Assembly: GCF_910592395.1 (NCBI RefSeq)
Contig: NC_088311.1
Span: 23,778,646 to 23,842,645 of the forward strand
Direction: 5' to 3'
Origin: Lineus longissimus
Lineage: Eukaryota > Nemertea > Pilidiophora > Heteronemertea > Lineidae
Length of the DNA stretch: 64,000 bases
The notes below the pieces were generated by a model. That model was not told the origin of the DNA and made no database searches. It saw nothing but the letters and a program-made list of their open reading frames with translations. The stretch's first letter is position 1. Each line of letters opens with the position of its first letter. The position numbers and the translations under genes are program-made. Of this stretch, positions 46,033 through 58,281 are shown one piece after another.

Positions 46033-48251
46033 TTAAGGGTTGGGAGAAGCATACTCTTCTTCATCGTCATCATCGTCATCATCGTTATAGTAGTTGTCAT
46101 CATCATCATCATCATCATCATCGACATCATCATCTTCATGTGATACGTCTTGCGGGGCCGGGCTTCTGGATATGGTTTCCTCTGCGACAGGTCTCGGTTG
46201 TGACCCGATGACCATCTCCACATGATCCAGGGATTGGCCAGGTGACCTTGTTGCAGCTACCTCTTCTGCGACTGCGCTCGTCAGTGACGCGGTTTCAACG
46301 ACACCTGGCGGCGTTAGGATTGTCATTGAACTTGTTCGAACGCCTTGAGAGACAGCCGCTGTGCTTTGCAGTGACATGGTTTGTCCAACCTCCTGCTGAT
46401 CTGGGCTTGGCGGCGGCATAGTCTGGACGACTGTTGTCGTATTCATACAGGAAGATAATACACGGAAGGCCTTCCTTATCCTCTTGAATATGTTAAGCAT
46501 TCTTCTTTCCGACGACGCTCTAGAAGACATTCTCTCCAACTGCAGCTCTGCATTATCTACTGCAAGAGCGACCTGGTCCCAAGAATCCACAGCCACAACG
46601 CTCTCCTCCGTATTAATGTCATCAGATTCGACCTTTCTGACCTTAAACATATCTCTGTTCTTCCGTTTGCCAAATTTTGGGAAGTCATGTCGGTGTCTTT
46701 TGTACTGCTTGATGATTTCGTCATACTGCCTGTGCAAGTTAAGCCCAATAGTTGCATTTTCGGCATTTTCTATCCTGCGTGGCCAATTGTTGAGGAAGCG
46801 CGTGATACTCGCGTCATTTCGCCGCTCCTTCAATCCATCTATGTAGGCAAGATGCTGCGTATACAACCTATCAATCCTCCTTTTCTTGTCGCGTACCCAA
46901 CGGACCATATGTGCAGGGACATCTGAAGAAGAGTAAAAGTAAGCCAAATTAGAAATCGTAGACCTCATATAAGGTAAGTAAAATCGAATTGAACTCGGAA
47001 TTGGGAGTCGGAAGGGTGAGCAACCTCTTGGATGGTGCGTGCGGCGAGTTTACCGCAATTCCTTTTGTTGGCATCACCCTGAGAGTCATTCAAATTCAAT
47101 CCTACCATTCTGGTACCATTTCTTGTACTTCCAACAGGCTCTTCTCGCCATTGCGTAGTCATCAATGATAAGAGGGTCGTCAACATACAGTCGCCTGACC
47201 TCCACAACAGTTTCCAAGCTATGGTCCCGGTTACGCCGATGAGGTGGTCGCTTGCTCTCGGGCTAAAGAACGAAAGGAAAATATCAGTAATTATAATTAG
47301 GGGAACGCATGTCACTGAGAGAGTTTTGTTATTTCATTCTGTTGGCAGCCTTGAGACATGTGTTCGTTATCTTACCTTCAGCAGTTGATCCCCTACTACT
47401 GGTTCACGATCATACTCCTCGTCTCCATTCGCCTCCTCCTGCCTGGTCAATCTCATATTGTCCCGGTGAGTGTGGTAATAAGTGTCGTAATTCTCGGGGA
47501 AGTAATCGTTCAAGAAGTCATCGAGTTCCGAATCAGAGTCCTCACTTTCTACCAGGGCTACAGCTGGATCTGGCGCCCAGAGTACGGGCTCATCAGTACG
47601 GCGATTACGGGACGGCCAACGCTCGACGGACGACTGCCTGTCGTACCGTAGAACGTGACGGGTGAGTTCTTCGCGCTGTACGGGTGCGGCAGGATTCCCC
47701 CTTTGCGTCGTGTTGGTTGTGTTGATTTGTCTGATCTCGCTCCGTAGGTAGTTAATCCTCTCTGAGTATTCTCTTCGACCTTCTGGGGTCATGTTACGAA
47801 ACTCCCTCCCACTTGGCCATACAATGTCGGCGTGTCGCGCGAAGACGAACCGTACGATGTGATTCAAATATGGGTGCTCGTGCAAAAGGTTTGTAAGGTT
47901 TTCGTAGCTCTGTTCCGGTCTCCGCTGACCACGTGTGTTCTGACCCAACCCTCCTGTATCCTGATAGGTTGGTGCTTGGGTTCGACTTGTACTCGGTTGC
48001 ATTCCACTTGCAATTGGTTGCATTCCACTTCTACTTGGTTGTGGTAGACTTGTACTTGGTTGCATTACAGTTGTACTTGGTTGTGGTCGACTTGTGCTTG
48101 GTTGTGGTCGACTTGTACTTGGGTGTGGTCGACTTGTGCTTGGCTGTATTGTACTTGTATTTGGTTGAATTCGATTTGTCCTTGATTGTAGTATTCGCCT
48201 TGTACTTGGCCGTTCTTCTGGAGGTCGAGTCGGGCCACTATCCATCTTCAC
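46033..48251 (-). CDS. Unrecognised 640-aa protein, three exons, QPSTSRP repeats and poly-Asp tail
   Basis: Exons 47376-48251, 47106-47262 and 46033-46922; good GT/AG sites, sum 1923 nt, no internal stop. Parts in order: an N-terminal Pro/Ser/Thr/Arg region with about nine seven-residue repeats of the QPSTSRP type (residues 29-92, 21-bp DNA repeats at 47976-48167); a mixed segment with LLHEHPYLNHIVRFVFARHA and REYSERINYLRSEIRQ; an acidic SEDSDSELDDFLNDYFPE; the small exon ending ARRACWKYKKWYQN; a basic helical-looking part (WVRDKKRRIDRLYTQHLAYI, RQYDEIIKQYKRHRHDFPKF); and a tail of Asp/Glu runs. No membrane helix or signal. Basic clusters (KFGKRKNRD) would suit a nuclear protein, but that is inference. 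I recognise no family. Two CRE motifs and a CCAAT box lie about 200 bp upstream. Confidence 0.8.
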
Positions 48252-48433
48252 GGTCTATCCGCTCCGCAAGAAGGATCATGGTACCAAGACAAGCACTATA
48301 GGCGTGCTGTGTGATAATTTTTAAACTTAACGAAGCGTTTCTCTTTACTCATTCGCCATAAAACGGACGATAATGCGCACAAGAACAGCCAGGGAAGCAA
48401 CTCGTTGCGTTAACGGCGTTACTACGGTGACCA

Positions 48434-48466
48434 TGACGTCACGTGGCCAGTGCCAATGTGACGTCA
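48434..48466 (-). promoter_or_regulatory. Paired CRE motifs with CCAAT box upstream of the 46-48 kb gene
   Basis: TGACGTCA at 48434-48441 (running into CACGTG) and again at 48459-48466, with GCCAAT at 48452-48457 between them, 183-215 bp upstream of the ATG at 48251. Two full CRE palindromes 25 bp apart plus CCAAT is a typical TATA-less promoter arrangement. The first has the same TGACGTCACGTG core as the 15.3-kb array. Binding by CREB/ATF and NF-Y is inferred. Confidence 0.65.
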
Positions 48467-50038
48467 CACAAATAAGATGAGTTCAATGTCTATGACATCA
48501 TTATGATGGAAATGTTGTTTGGTTCGCCATTTTAAAGTAGTTCAAGCTCATCTTCACTGACAGCATAATTGACTAATATCGCGGACTTCTGTGTGCATAG
48601 GAGACGGTGACGGCCAGAACTAATGACGGCAGAGACCATCTATTATCATCGAGGAGAATGTCGGTTGAGCTTTACTGTAGTTTCATACCTTCGTTTTTAT
48701 AGGAGATCGCAAAACATTCCAAGAAAAGGTTCAAAGGTGCGGAGTCATGCCATACCAAGCCAAGACTCCTAACTTGATAATAAGCCGAACGCAAGAAGAT
48801 CATTATCAAGTACAGCCCAATAAAAAGCATCACACGGTAATTAAAGCGCGTGCCCTGTCCTCAACCCCGTAAGATCATCGCGACCATCACCGCCCGGAGC
48901 GCACCCGTCTTTTTGCTACTAACGGGGTCATATCGGAAATAATTATACGATCGACTTGCAAGTAAAATCCGCTTACACGGTGTATTTATAAACATGTTGT
49001 TTGTCTTTTTGAAACAAGACCCAACGGTTCATTATTACTAGTATCAGCTATATTGATCTGAACATTATGTGACTCTTGCCTACAAGACGTACCAATTACT
49101 GCTCTTGGATGGTGGAATGGATACCGAACGAAACGTGTTGGTTGGTCTACGAAACACTGCAAGATGCAGCAAAAATATAGGTCAAAACCGTGGCGCTCCG
49201 CATAATGCCTTTGGATGCCGTACATGATGCAATTGCAGCTTACAACATCACCATGACATAACAATCAGTGCAACTTCAAGTAAAAAGTGAGGTCGGATTT
49301 TAGTAATGAGCAAATTTCGACATAATGATACTTACTTACGGAAATCATACTATCGGTACCAGAATATTGAGCGAAAAACATGGAGATTTTTGGACTGTTA
49401 GCCAATACCGGTTGACAAGACGACCGACACGGCTATTCCATTTATCAATCAGTACCTTGTTAATTGTAACTGGCGAGACCGGAGTGCAAACTGCCTTCCT
49501 AACATGTTACTGAAACGGTGCTTTGTGAAGGCATTTTGCTTTCATAATTGTCATTCTTTCGGAGCTAATGAAAACTGACAGTGCGCCGGCTGTGAGAGTG
49601 AAAATGGTAAATCCGACTCTTGCGCTTCTAGTGAAACCATGTTTCATATATTTCACATGATAACAGCGTTATGCCAGTGTCAGACCAAAGAACCTCAGGG
49701 TCTAGATTCAGAGATGTACATTGTTAGGCAACTTCTCAGTCTCAAATATCAACTAACCTTATTCATACACCAAAGTCAGCTTTCACACGACTGCATCCAT
49801 TAAAAACCATATCACATCGATGTATCAATCATCTTCATTAAAGCATGTGTGGAGGGGTGCAGTGTAGCGTGATTGAATAGATGTCACTAATTGCCCAGAA
49901 GATCTCCAATCAGCTTTCAGTCGACTAGGCCAGTTTCCAAGTATGCAAGAACATTACAGGTCACTGAGCGAGACCAACCCGGGCGTCATTAGTGACAGGG
50001 TATTTATGGAAGTTACTAGGATGCTTTATGAATGATGG
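48467..50038. other. Spacer, no gene seen
   Basis: Unique sequence without splice-flanked coding exons. Short ORFs (48986-49264 minus, 49325-49513 plus) show no family features. Confidence 0.45.
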
Positions 50039-50235
50039 TTGACACGGACGAGAGGTGATGAAACGCCGGGAATCGTGCTCTACTATATAATAATAATTCG
50101 TGCTGCGAGGCAGAAGGGACCCGATAGTCGATCACTCCCGCTACAAGTGCTAGAGCATCAGAAGGGGAAACCCTCATCGGTGCTCCTACAAGTCCTAGTC
50201 GTCAAGAGGCAGAGCCTCATCGGTGCCGCTACAAG

Positions 50236-50940
50236 TCCCAGTCACCAAGAGGAAAAGCCCTCGTCGGTGCCGCTACCTGACCTAGATCATCAAGAGGCAA
50301 AGTCCTCATCGGTGCCGCTACCTGACCTAGATCACCAAGAGGAAAAGCCCTCGTCGGTGCCGCTACCTGACCTAGATCATCAAGAGGAAAAGCCCTCGTC
50401 GGTGCCGCTACCTGACCTAGATCACCGAGAGGAAAAGCCCTCGTCGGTTCCGCTACCTGACCTAGATCATCAAAAGGCAAAGTCCTCATCAGTGCCGCTA
50501 CCTGACCTAGATCACCAAGAGGAAAAGCCCTCGTCGGTGCCGCTACCTGACCTAGATCATCAAAAGGCAAAGTCCTCATCAGTGCCGCTACCTGACCTAG
50601 ATCACCAAGAGGAAAAGCCCTCGTCGGTGCCGCTACCTGACCTAGATCACCAAGAGGCAAAGTCCTCATCGGTGCCGCTACCTGACCTAGATCATCAAGA
50701 GGCAAAGTCCTCATCGGTGCCGCTACCTGACCTAGATCATCAAGAGGCAAAGTCCTCATCGGTGCCGCTACCTGACCTAGATCATCAAGAGGCAAAGTCC
50801 TCATCGGTGCCGCTACCTGACCTAGATCACCACGAGGAAAAGCCCTCTTCGTTCCGCTACATGACCTCGATAACCAAGAGGCAACCACACTCATCTGTGC
50901 CGAAACATGACCTAGATCACCAAGAGGCAAGCCCTCATAG
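50236..50940. repeat. 45-bp minisatellite, about 15-16 units, open on both strands
   Basis: The unit reads HQEEKPSSVPLPDLD on the plus strand (frame open 50039-50950) and DLGQVAAP(T/M)R-type on the minus strand (frame open 50229-50969). GGAAAAGCCC recurs at 50341, 50386 and 50431, exactly 45 bp apart. Two variants alternate: GAGGAAAAGCCCTCGTCG (EEKPSS) and GAGGCAAAGTCCTCATCG (EAKSSS). Order from the left: E A E E E A E A E A A A A E, then two degenerate units. No ATG context, splice sites or flanking domain support translation. A coding exon of a repetitive protein is possible but unproven. Confidence 0.85.
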
Positions 50941-50950
50941 TGTCTCTTAA

Positions 50951-53900
50951 TGAGGTTTTCTTGCAGCAATTGGCAACAACAATAAAGCCATCAGCCGGGC
51001 TACTCTAACACTGCAAAAACGATAAGATTTTGTTGCAAATATAGGTAATCTTTACAAGTTTTTGCTTGATATAACCGGACAAATCGATAGTAATTATTCT
51101 TAAGGAGGACATTCAAGGCAACTGTATCGATATCTTTACATCCTTCAATGGGAAGTTCGATGTTTGGTCACGTACAATGTCCAATGGGTGACATATCACA
51201 TTGGTTAACTGTCTTGCAGTGATACCGTATTGACCTCTCGATTCCGGTGGACACAGCGGACACCATGTGGCTTATCTCCCGAAACCATTGAAAAAGAATG
51301 TATTTCTGTCAATGGCGTCGATCTTCACCGATTAAGTTTTGGACAGGCGTACACTGCAGATAATGCCAGTCATGACCCAGGGCGATAAATATAACTTAGA
51401 AAACATAAAACTTATTAAATCTTCATGTAATCCAGTGTGAATCCTTTTGGAATGGGCACTAAAGGAACTGTGTGGAAAACGGTGATAATGAAGCGATACA
51501 TTTGTTGACAGTTACTCAAGTGCGATTCTTTGTTCAAATGAAGAACCTATCAGCACTGATTCGTCTTCAGTGAGATGACCGCGTCCGTCATGTAGGACAG
51601 GTCGGCGGAAGGAATCTTTACACATTTTACTGTTGGTTTCCGTATAAGAATCTCCATGATAAAAAGAAGCTGTTTTTTCAACAATAAGCAATATCAAAGC
51701 ATGCAAAGCTTGTTGCTACCGTTGACTACAAAAGTTCACTGTCAAAACAAAATTTACTCGGAATCATTGCAAAATCAATTATGTTTATCTTGTTAGCTTC
51801 GTATACCTGTACCTCGGACACAGAAGGTGAATATTCTTCATTCTACCAACAAGGTACTTAGCCAAAACTCGCGGATTCCCAACAGAGGAATAACAATAAA
51901 GCTTTGAAAATTAATTTAAACTAGGCCATATATTCACATAGTATGGACATGTGAGAAGATGACGCGTAACCCTATAGCGCATAACATTACACTGGCACTA
52001 GTTGTTTCAAACTATAGTTGCGAATCACCGTTTCCTTGACTTTTCAGGCTTATCGGCTTTTGCGGTCAACTGGGGGACAAGGCTAAACTCATTAGCGATC
52101 AACCCTATCTCGTCATTAATTTCCTAACACATCAAACATATAACATGCAGAAAGAAGATCGAGATCAAACGAATTCACCGCGATTCCCCTCCTTATGAAG
52201 ATGCAAACCTGATACGATCATGGATTCGAGTGTCAGAAATGACTTAATTAGCAAGAATTGGCTGATCTTATCGAGTAAGAAGGTATCGAAGAATTCTTCA
52301 GCGTAACACTGTAGAAATAGGATGTATATTTACCCATTTTAACTTCGTTCGCAGTCAAGTCTGTCCTTTTTTGGCATCCTAACGTCAATACAGCTATATA
52401 TATATATATGAATCGTGTTGAAGGATCATCGCAAACATATTCAAAAGTATCGCTGAAGCTTTCGGACCAATCTTTAAGATAATCCATCTTTCTACTAAGT
52501 CTAAGAAAAATACCCAGAGAGATAAGGTAAACAATTTTATCCCGCCTAATGAGCCGAGGTAGGGGGTTAATTAATGACGCCAATCGGTAGTGTCTATCCG
52601 TTGATACTCGTTTAAGGTGTGGCCAATTCCAGATTGAAAGGGACCATTCATTTTCCGCCGTTCATTTCATTTTTGCGTATTTTTAAAAATAATTACCCAA
52701 TGCCTGATGGCTAAAAAACATCAATAAATCAAGTGTCCTGTCACGGTCCTTAGGAAAGTATTGAGTAATTCTAAAGCGATCCGAGTGCACAATAACTGGT
52801 TGCAAAAAACCAAGCGGTATCGTTGTTGCAAAATGAAGAAGGTATGATTAGTTCTCAAGAGAAGAAAGTTATAGCCACTTGGTTGAGGTTCAGTCGATAC
52901 CTGGGTTGAGGTACTTTGTAAGTAAATTTCGATCAAGTAGTTACAAAATTAGATTGGATAGAAATTGGATTTACGTATTCCGTGTAATGTTGCCTTCTTA
53001 AGATTCTCACCAGAGAAATCTACTGTACATTACTTATCACTTTACCTTGCCTAATTGCACTTTTTGCTACTCTCCTGATTCATGTATGATTGTACTTACT
53101 GCACTATGACTTCTTGTAAATGTCAAGCGACTGCTTGCAAAGTATGCCTTATGATTATGGAAAATAACTTGATGTTGCTATTGGATACGAGTAAACACGA
53201 TCTTCAAAACAAATAACGCCATGGAATGTAACGGCATGCAAATATTAACATATCTTTTGATATATGGTCGTTGTCCCTGTGGATAGCCTAATTATGGTTT
53301 TCAGCGTCTACCACAGCAAATCGTTTTAGGTATCTTTGGCGCACATAACATCATTGATCGCGGATGCACAGCGGATACATTAACTTAAGGAACTGATGCC
53401 GAGCGGAAGGTATTGGTTTTCTCACCAAATAAACGAGGAGTGGAGCTAAGATGTAGGCCAAAATCGAAGCGCCAGCCGAGCGGGTCTTCGGCGAAATAAT
53501 AGCACCATCTGAGCTGTGTTTGGTAAGACAATAATACCGACAGTGAGGTACCAATTTCTATTCTAATACACCTTCTAAACTAAATATCGAAATGTGATTT
53601 TCTTTTTTTTACTGCTTCTATTTTTGCACCTACCCAATTGGTTAGGATGCTTAACCATTGGAACAACATACTATTAAAAAATATATATTTCAAAGAAAGT
53701 TTGACAACTTCTGTATGATTCTGTCGTTGAGTACATGAACATGTACCGCCGCCTGGATTATGTTAGATAATAATGTGTGCATCGTACAAGTACAATTTAT
53801 TAGCATTAATTGATAATCTCATTCTACTAAAGCAAAAAAGTTATATCATCATTGAAGTTGACTGCATGCCATTTTTCTGTTAGTAATTTGTCATAACACA

Positions 53901-56429
53901 TGTACGTATAGTGCCTTCTTAATCTGATCAAGATTGCCGAGATATATCATCGTTTTCAGTTGATTATGGCAACGGACAGTTAAATGTAACCAATCAGGTC
54001 ACAGTGGGAGGGATTTCAGCGTGGAGTCAAAGCACAATGATCGTATTTCCCCAATAGAAGCAAACAAACCAGGGGGGGACGTCCAATGGTGCTGAAAGTT
54101 AGTATCACGAGCAACTTCGGCGCATTTATTGTCGACTTCAGATGTTCAGGAGTTTATACTTATAGCGTGAGGATAAATGGTAAGTCATATTAGGATGCTG
54201 ACACCACACGTGTACGTTATTTAGCGACTTGATCGGTAGGATATCGGAAACTGTTCAGACTGATTCAAATATTTACCTTTTTTGATATTGGAGTATGATT
54301 GCCTGTTCGATGCATGTTTTGCATTGATCTGCGTTGACGGCGGGCTTTCTACGCGTGACATCTGTCTATGTGTGCGCTGTGAAAAATACTTGATACCAGT
54401 AGATATCACACACGTCATGATGTAGACCAACGCTATGGATAACGTTAAGGTAAAATTTGTTTAAAATATTGTTCGATGCTCTCTTTTTCACTGATATAAG
54501 GTCGCCCTCAAATCATCAATCAGCCTAATTATATCAGTGCCGTCCAATACCTCAAAAGTGGTGATAATCTACAAAGTACAAAAATTCTATAATGTAACTA
54601 AATCTGACCGAATTCGACTAAAAAAGGCCCGGGCACATATTACAATTTCATGAAAAATCTAAGGCTCTCGATATATTTGTAGCTATTTCAAAATGTTTGA
54701 ATAACGTTGATGACCGCATATGCGGTCATGCTCGTTAGCTCAAACAAGGGATGTTTCTCTTAACGGACGTGCAGGTTTCAGCCAAAAGAATACAATATAC
54801 GTACTGTACATGCATGGCATTTGGTACTATGACATCCTATATGTATATTGGTAGATGATCTCGGCTGCACACCTACTAATTTGTTTTTAACTATTTAAGT
54901 CTCAGAGATATGAGGATAGACAAGTGATTAGCAAATATTTCAAAACTGGAGTAAAATTTCCAAGTGTCAAAAGCGCCAAAACAGAAGTACTGTACACGTA
55001 TAATCATCCGGCTGCCAAAGCTCGTTAAGCAGTTTCGCTTTGCCACAATTTGAAACAAAGATAAATCACTTGGTTTCAGGTATATTGAGCATGACGGACG
55101 GCTGACACAAAATAAACCATTTGCCATTTGCAACAACAGTGCATTTAGTTCTGTTTCATAATCGTTGGCCGTTTTTTAATGAATTATCGACATTTATTGA
55201 TTTGGCACGGAATTAAGTTTTTGCCAAAAGAACCGTAGGTCTAAAATTACACTGACAGTTTGGCAAAGAGTGATGAGTCAATTGTGCCGAAGTAAATTTA
55301 CGGCCTCCCAGTAAATGTGGCAGGAAATTACCGGAAAATCGTTGTCGGTATCGAGAATGATCAGACATCAAAGAGTAACACAAAACGATGCGGCTATGGT
55401 TATCCATTCAATGTGTTGATTACCTGATGATTCAGTCAATAACTTGTTAGCATATATATTAAAGTGAGGTTCAGAAGAATTTTACCACTCCGAGTCCGAC
55501 TCATCTTTAAAACAGAGATACGATTATCTAGTGACATCTTCGGCCTTACCAAATAGAAATCTTTATCTAAGAGAATTTGGAAATCCCAATCTGGACCTTC
55601 ACATAAACAGGGGAGTCGTAATACAAGTCGTAGGCCACCGCTCCTGACTTAATACGACTTCATTATTTCCCTCAAATAAACACTTCAAATTAAATTGGTC
55701 GTATATTTATTCATAAGTAAAGGTATTTCATCAATAGAGAGTTTGAGATCGGCAACTTATAGCAAAACTTATCCGTATCTGGTACTTATAGTCAGTGTTT
55801 TACGTGCCACTACGGTTAGGTGCAAGGTTTCTTTATTGGCCTGCTGACCCAGTATTCGCCAGACATAGGTAGGGTCCATCACAAGCGACATATTTTTCTC
55901 AATTGGTTGGGTCTTTTGCTTGTCATACTGGCATGGACACCAGAAAGATTTGACCACTTTCGCTCAAACTTTGACGTGTTAGCTGTACACTCTTACATTA
56001 TCTCTGAAAGGTATAAGGCGCCCGCCTCTGAAAGGTAAAAGGCGCCTAGCATGCATATCGGCATTGATACAGCATGCAACTGCAAACGTTTCTTTCTTCA
56101 ATTTTTACAGTTACCAGAATGACAACGCGACTGGTGTGGTGCCCAAGAACCGGCGTCTTCCGCGACAATTCGTGAATTAAACATCCATTTAAAGCTCTCG
56201 TTTTCTTAAAAACGGAGAAGGTGGATATCGGTTGTGCTGATCAATGCCTTCTTTCTTTTCTGAAACACATACGGACAGATCTTTCACCAGGATGTATCGA
56301 AATAATCGACAACTTGATTTCCAGCAGAGTTAAGATTGTGCCCCAACTCGACGTGTTGCTGACGAACCTTCTTCCTATTTCAGAACATACATACTTCCTT
56401 TAGTACAAGTTATCTTTCCATTTGGAAAA
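50951..56429. other. Gene-poor stretch of 5.5 kb
   Basis: No exon seen. Contains a TATATATATATATATA microsatellite near 52395, a short dispersed repeat relative at 53484-53551, and a perfect 20-bp palindrome ATGACCGCATATGCGGTCAT at 54710-54729. The promoter of GPCR 2 should lie at its right end. Confidence 0.5.
53484..53551. repeat. Short dispersed repeat, second copy
   Basis: Relative of 721-791: TCTTCGGCGAAAT, GAGCTGTGTTTGGTAAGACA, AATACCGACAGTGAGGTA. Family unknown. Confidence 0.4.
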
Positions 56430-57503
56430 GTGAAAATGGCTGATGTTACCACAATAGCATCGGATACAAGCAATGCCACTGACTCCTACAAGACCTATAC
56501 TGAATTCAAGGTGGCAAACTATGTGAAAATAGTGTGGTGCATCATCATCATCCCGATGGGCACCGCCGGAAATGTTTTAAGTTTCATGATCATGCGCAGC
56601 AAAGAGATGAGGAAATCGACCACCAGTTTTTATCTATCCGTCCTTGCCGTGTCTGACTGCTGTGTCATATATCTTGCAGCACTGCCCGAGCTAATTTTCA
56701 CAATTATAGGAACGCCACGTTACGATTACAACGATATAACCTGTACTGTCCTAAACTATGCAGAATTCATCACAACGGATATTTCATCGTGGATTCTCGT
56801 TGTCGTCTCGTTTGAGCGCCTTCTGGCGGCGTGGTTTCCATTCCATGCAAAGAGAATCTGCTCAATTCGGATAGCATACATCGCTTGTTTGCTGATAGCA
56901 TTAAGTTTAGCAGCCGTCAATTCGCAATTACTCGTCCTTAAAGGGCGTGACGAGAGCGGGGTCTGCGGACCAAAACCGCAATTCAGAGATTACTGGGCGA
57001 ATGTCTGGCTAACCTGGGACATGTGTAACTTTTCCATTTTACCCATGTGCACAATGTCGGTTTGTAACCTTTCTGTGCTGTTGAAGCTAAAAATGAACAA
57101 AAGTTGGCAGGAGAAAAGGAAAAGTACCGCCCAAGGTGATGGGAAGAAAAAGGTTAGCAGTAACACGATTATTATGATGACTATCAACATCGCATTCTTC
57201 TCGACGACGTTCCCCAGCGTCCTGTTCCAAGTCTTGGTCCCTAACTGGATCGAGACGAAGGGCCACAACCGCGCTCAGTACGAACTCATCTGGGCCTTCC
57301 TCCTCATGCTCAGCTTCACGAACAGTGCCATCAACTTCCTTTTATATTGTCTGTCTGGGCCTCGCTTCCGTAAAGAGCTCCGATCGATTCTCGGGATTGC
57401 TACGAGGACTGCCACCGTCGGTCCGGAGAGTAATACGGCAAACACGCGGGTACGTATAAGAATATTTCATAATGTGAGAAAAGAACATTTATATTTATGG
57501 TGA
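56430..57503 (+). CDS. Class A (rhodopsin-like) GPCR 2, intronless, 357 aa
   Basis: N-terminus with an N-glycosylation site (SNATDS). TM1 GTAGNVLSF, TM2 LAVSDCCV, a Cys105-Cys179 pair for the ECL1-ECL2 disulfide, SFERLLAAWFP in place of DRY, a basic third loop (KKKVSSNT) leading into TM6, TM7 TNSAINFLLYC (NPxxY variant) and a helix-8 start RFRKELRSI. Peptide-receptor-like in general pattern; ligand unknown. The ATGs at 56430 and 56436 are both usable, changing the protein by two residues. Related to GPCR 1 (shared E/F-R...WFP and N..INF..Y forms) but not a recent copy. It converges with transporter B. Confidence 0.92.
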   Translation: MKMADVTTIASDTSNATDSYKTYTEFKVANYVKIVWCIIIIPMGTAGNVLSFMIMRSKEMRKSTTSFYLSVLAVSDCCVIYLAALPELIFTIIGTPRYDYNDITCTVLNYAEFITTDISSWILVVVSFERLLAAWFPFHAKRICSIRIAYIACLLIALSLAAVNSQLLVLKGRDESGVCGPKPQFRDYWANVWLTWDMCNFSILPMCTMSVCNLSVLLKLKMNKSWQEKRKSTAQGDGKKKVSSNTIIMMTINIAFFSTTFPSVLFQVLVPNWIETKGHNRAQYELIWAFLLMLSFTNSAINFLLYCLSGPRFRKELRSILGIATRTATVGPESNTANTRVRIRIFHNVRKEHLYLW

Positions 57504-57624
57504 ATCAAAAGCTTAATATCTACACGTCGATAGGCCACTCCAAACCGGGGTAAACGCCGCCGCGGGAGAATATTGGAGAATGTTTTCGAGGTGACAATGG
57601 CGGCCGATGAAATCATGTACCTTT

Positions 57625-57714
57625 TTAATGACAGTCGTCTTGCCTATCCGTTTCAGGTGAACCACAAGACAAAACCACAGCCAACATCAGAAGTATCTGG
57701 ATAAAACGGACCAT
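57625..57714 (-). CDS. Tiny ORF with signal-peptide-like start (29 codons)
   Basis: MVRFIQILLMLAVVLSCGSP resembles a secretory signal with an AVVLSCG c-region. The frame then ends after nine residues. It lies between GPCR 2 and transporter B. It could be the first exon of a secreted product if a cryptic donor is used, or chance. A longer in-frame Met exists upstream (ORF 57625-57948). Confidence 0.15.
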   Translation of the reverse strand: MVRFIQILLMLAVVLSCGSPETDRQDDCH

Positions 57715-58281
57715 GCACGATATACTTCTTGGATACTCGATTGTCTGAATGAGCAAACTCTTCCGTTCTTTCGCTGTCAGACGGCGGATGTACTCGCCCA
57801 GAGGAAATACCCAAGGCTGCCAGCAATGTCTATTTAAAACTTCTTTTTCATTAATTAGTACTGTTGTTGTTCTATAATGTATTACTTCTTGAGAAAGTAA
57901 AAATCTGAATTTCAAAAAGTCGTGAGTCCATGTATTCGTATTTTGCACCTTTGGGCCTCCGCGCTTTGGAAGACACTATCGTATAAGATAGTGCGGGCTT
58001 CTCCACAAGCAAACAAGATATTGACTTGTCACAGAGAGAGAGGTTTACCGATTTTTCCTCTGATGAATTTAACTTGATTTGTCAATGCATTTTATTAGTG
58101 ATAAGGACATTGAAACCATTAGTTGAGGATTTATTGGCAAAAGCGAACTTACATCTCGAAGCAGCCTACATGAAGATGTGTTCAGTACACCAGTGGAGCC
58201 TAATAATTGTGGGATATTGTCTTTTTATATGTTCAAAAATACAAGTAACTGACATCGTCTGATGTACAGATTACAACATGG

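Noticed and set aside
50229-50969. 246-codon minus-strand ORF and 303-codon plus-strand ORF as protein genes
   Set aside because: Both are products of a 45-bp repeat whose length keeps frames open. No splice or start context supports either, so only the minisatellite is annotated.
52248-52583. 111-codon minus ORF
   Set aside because: It crosses a TA microsatellite and has no recognisable features.
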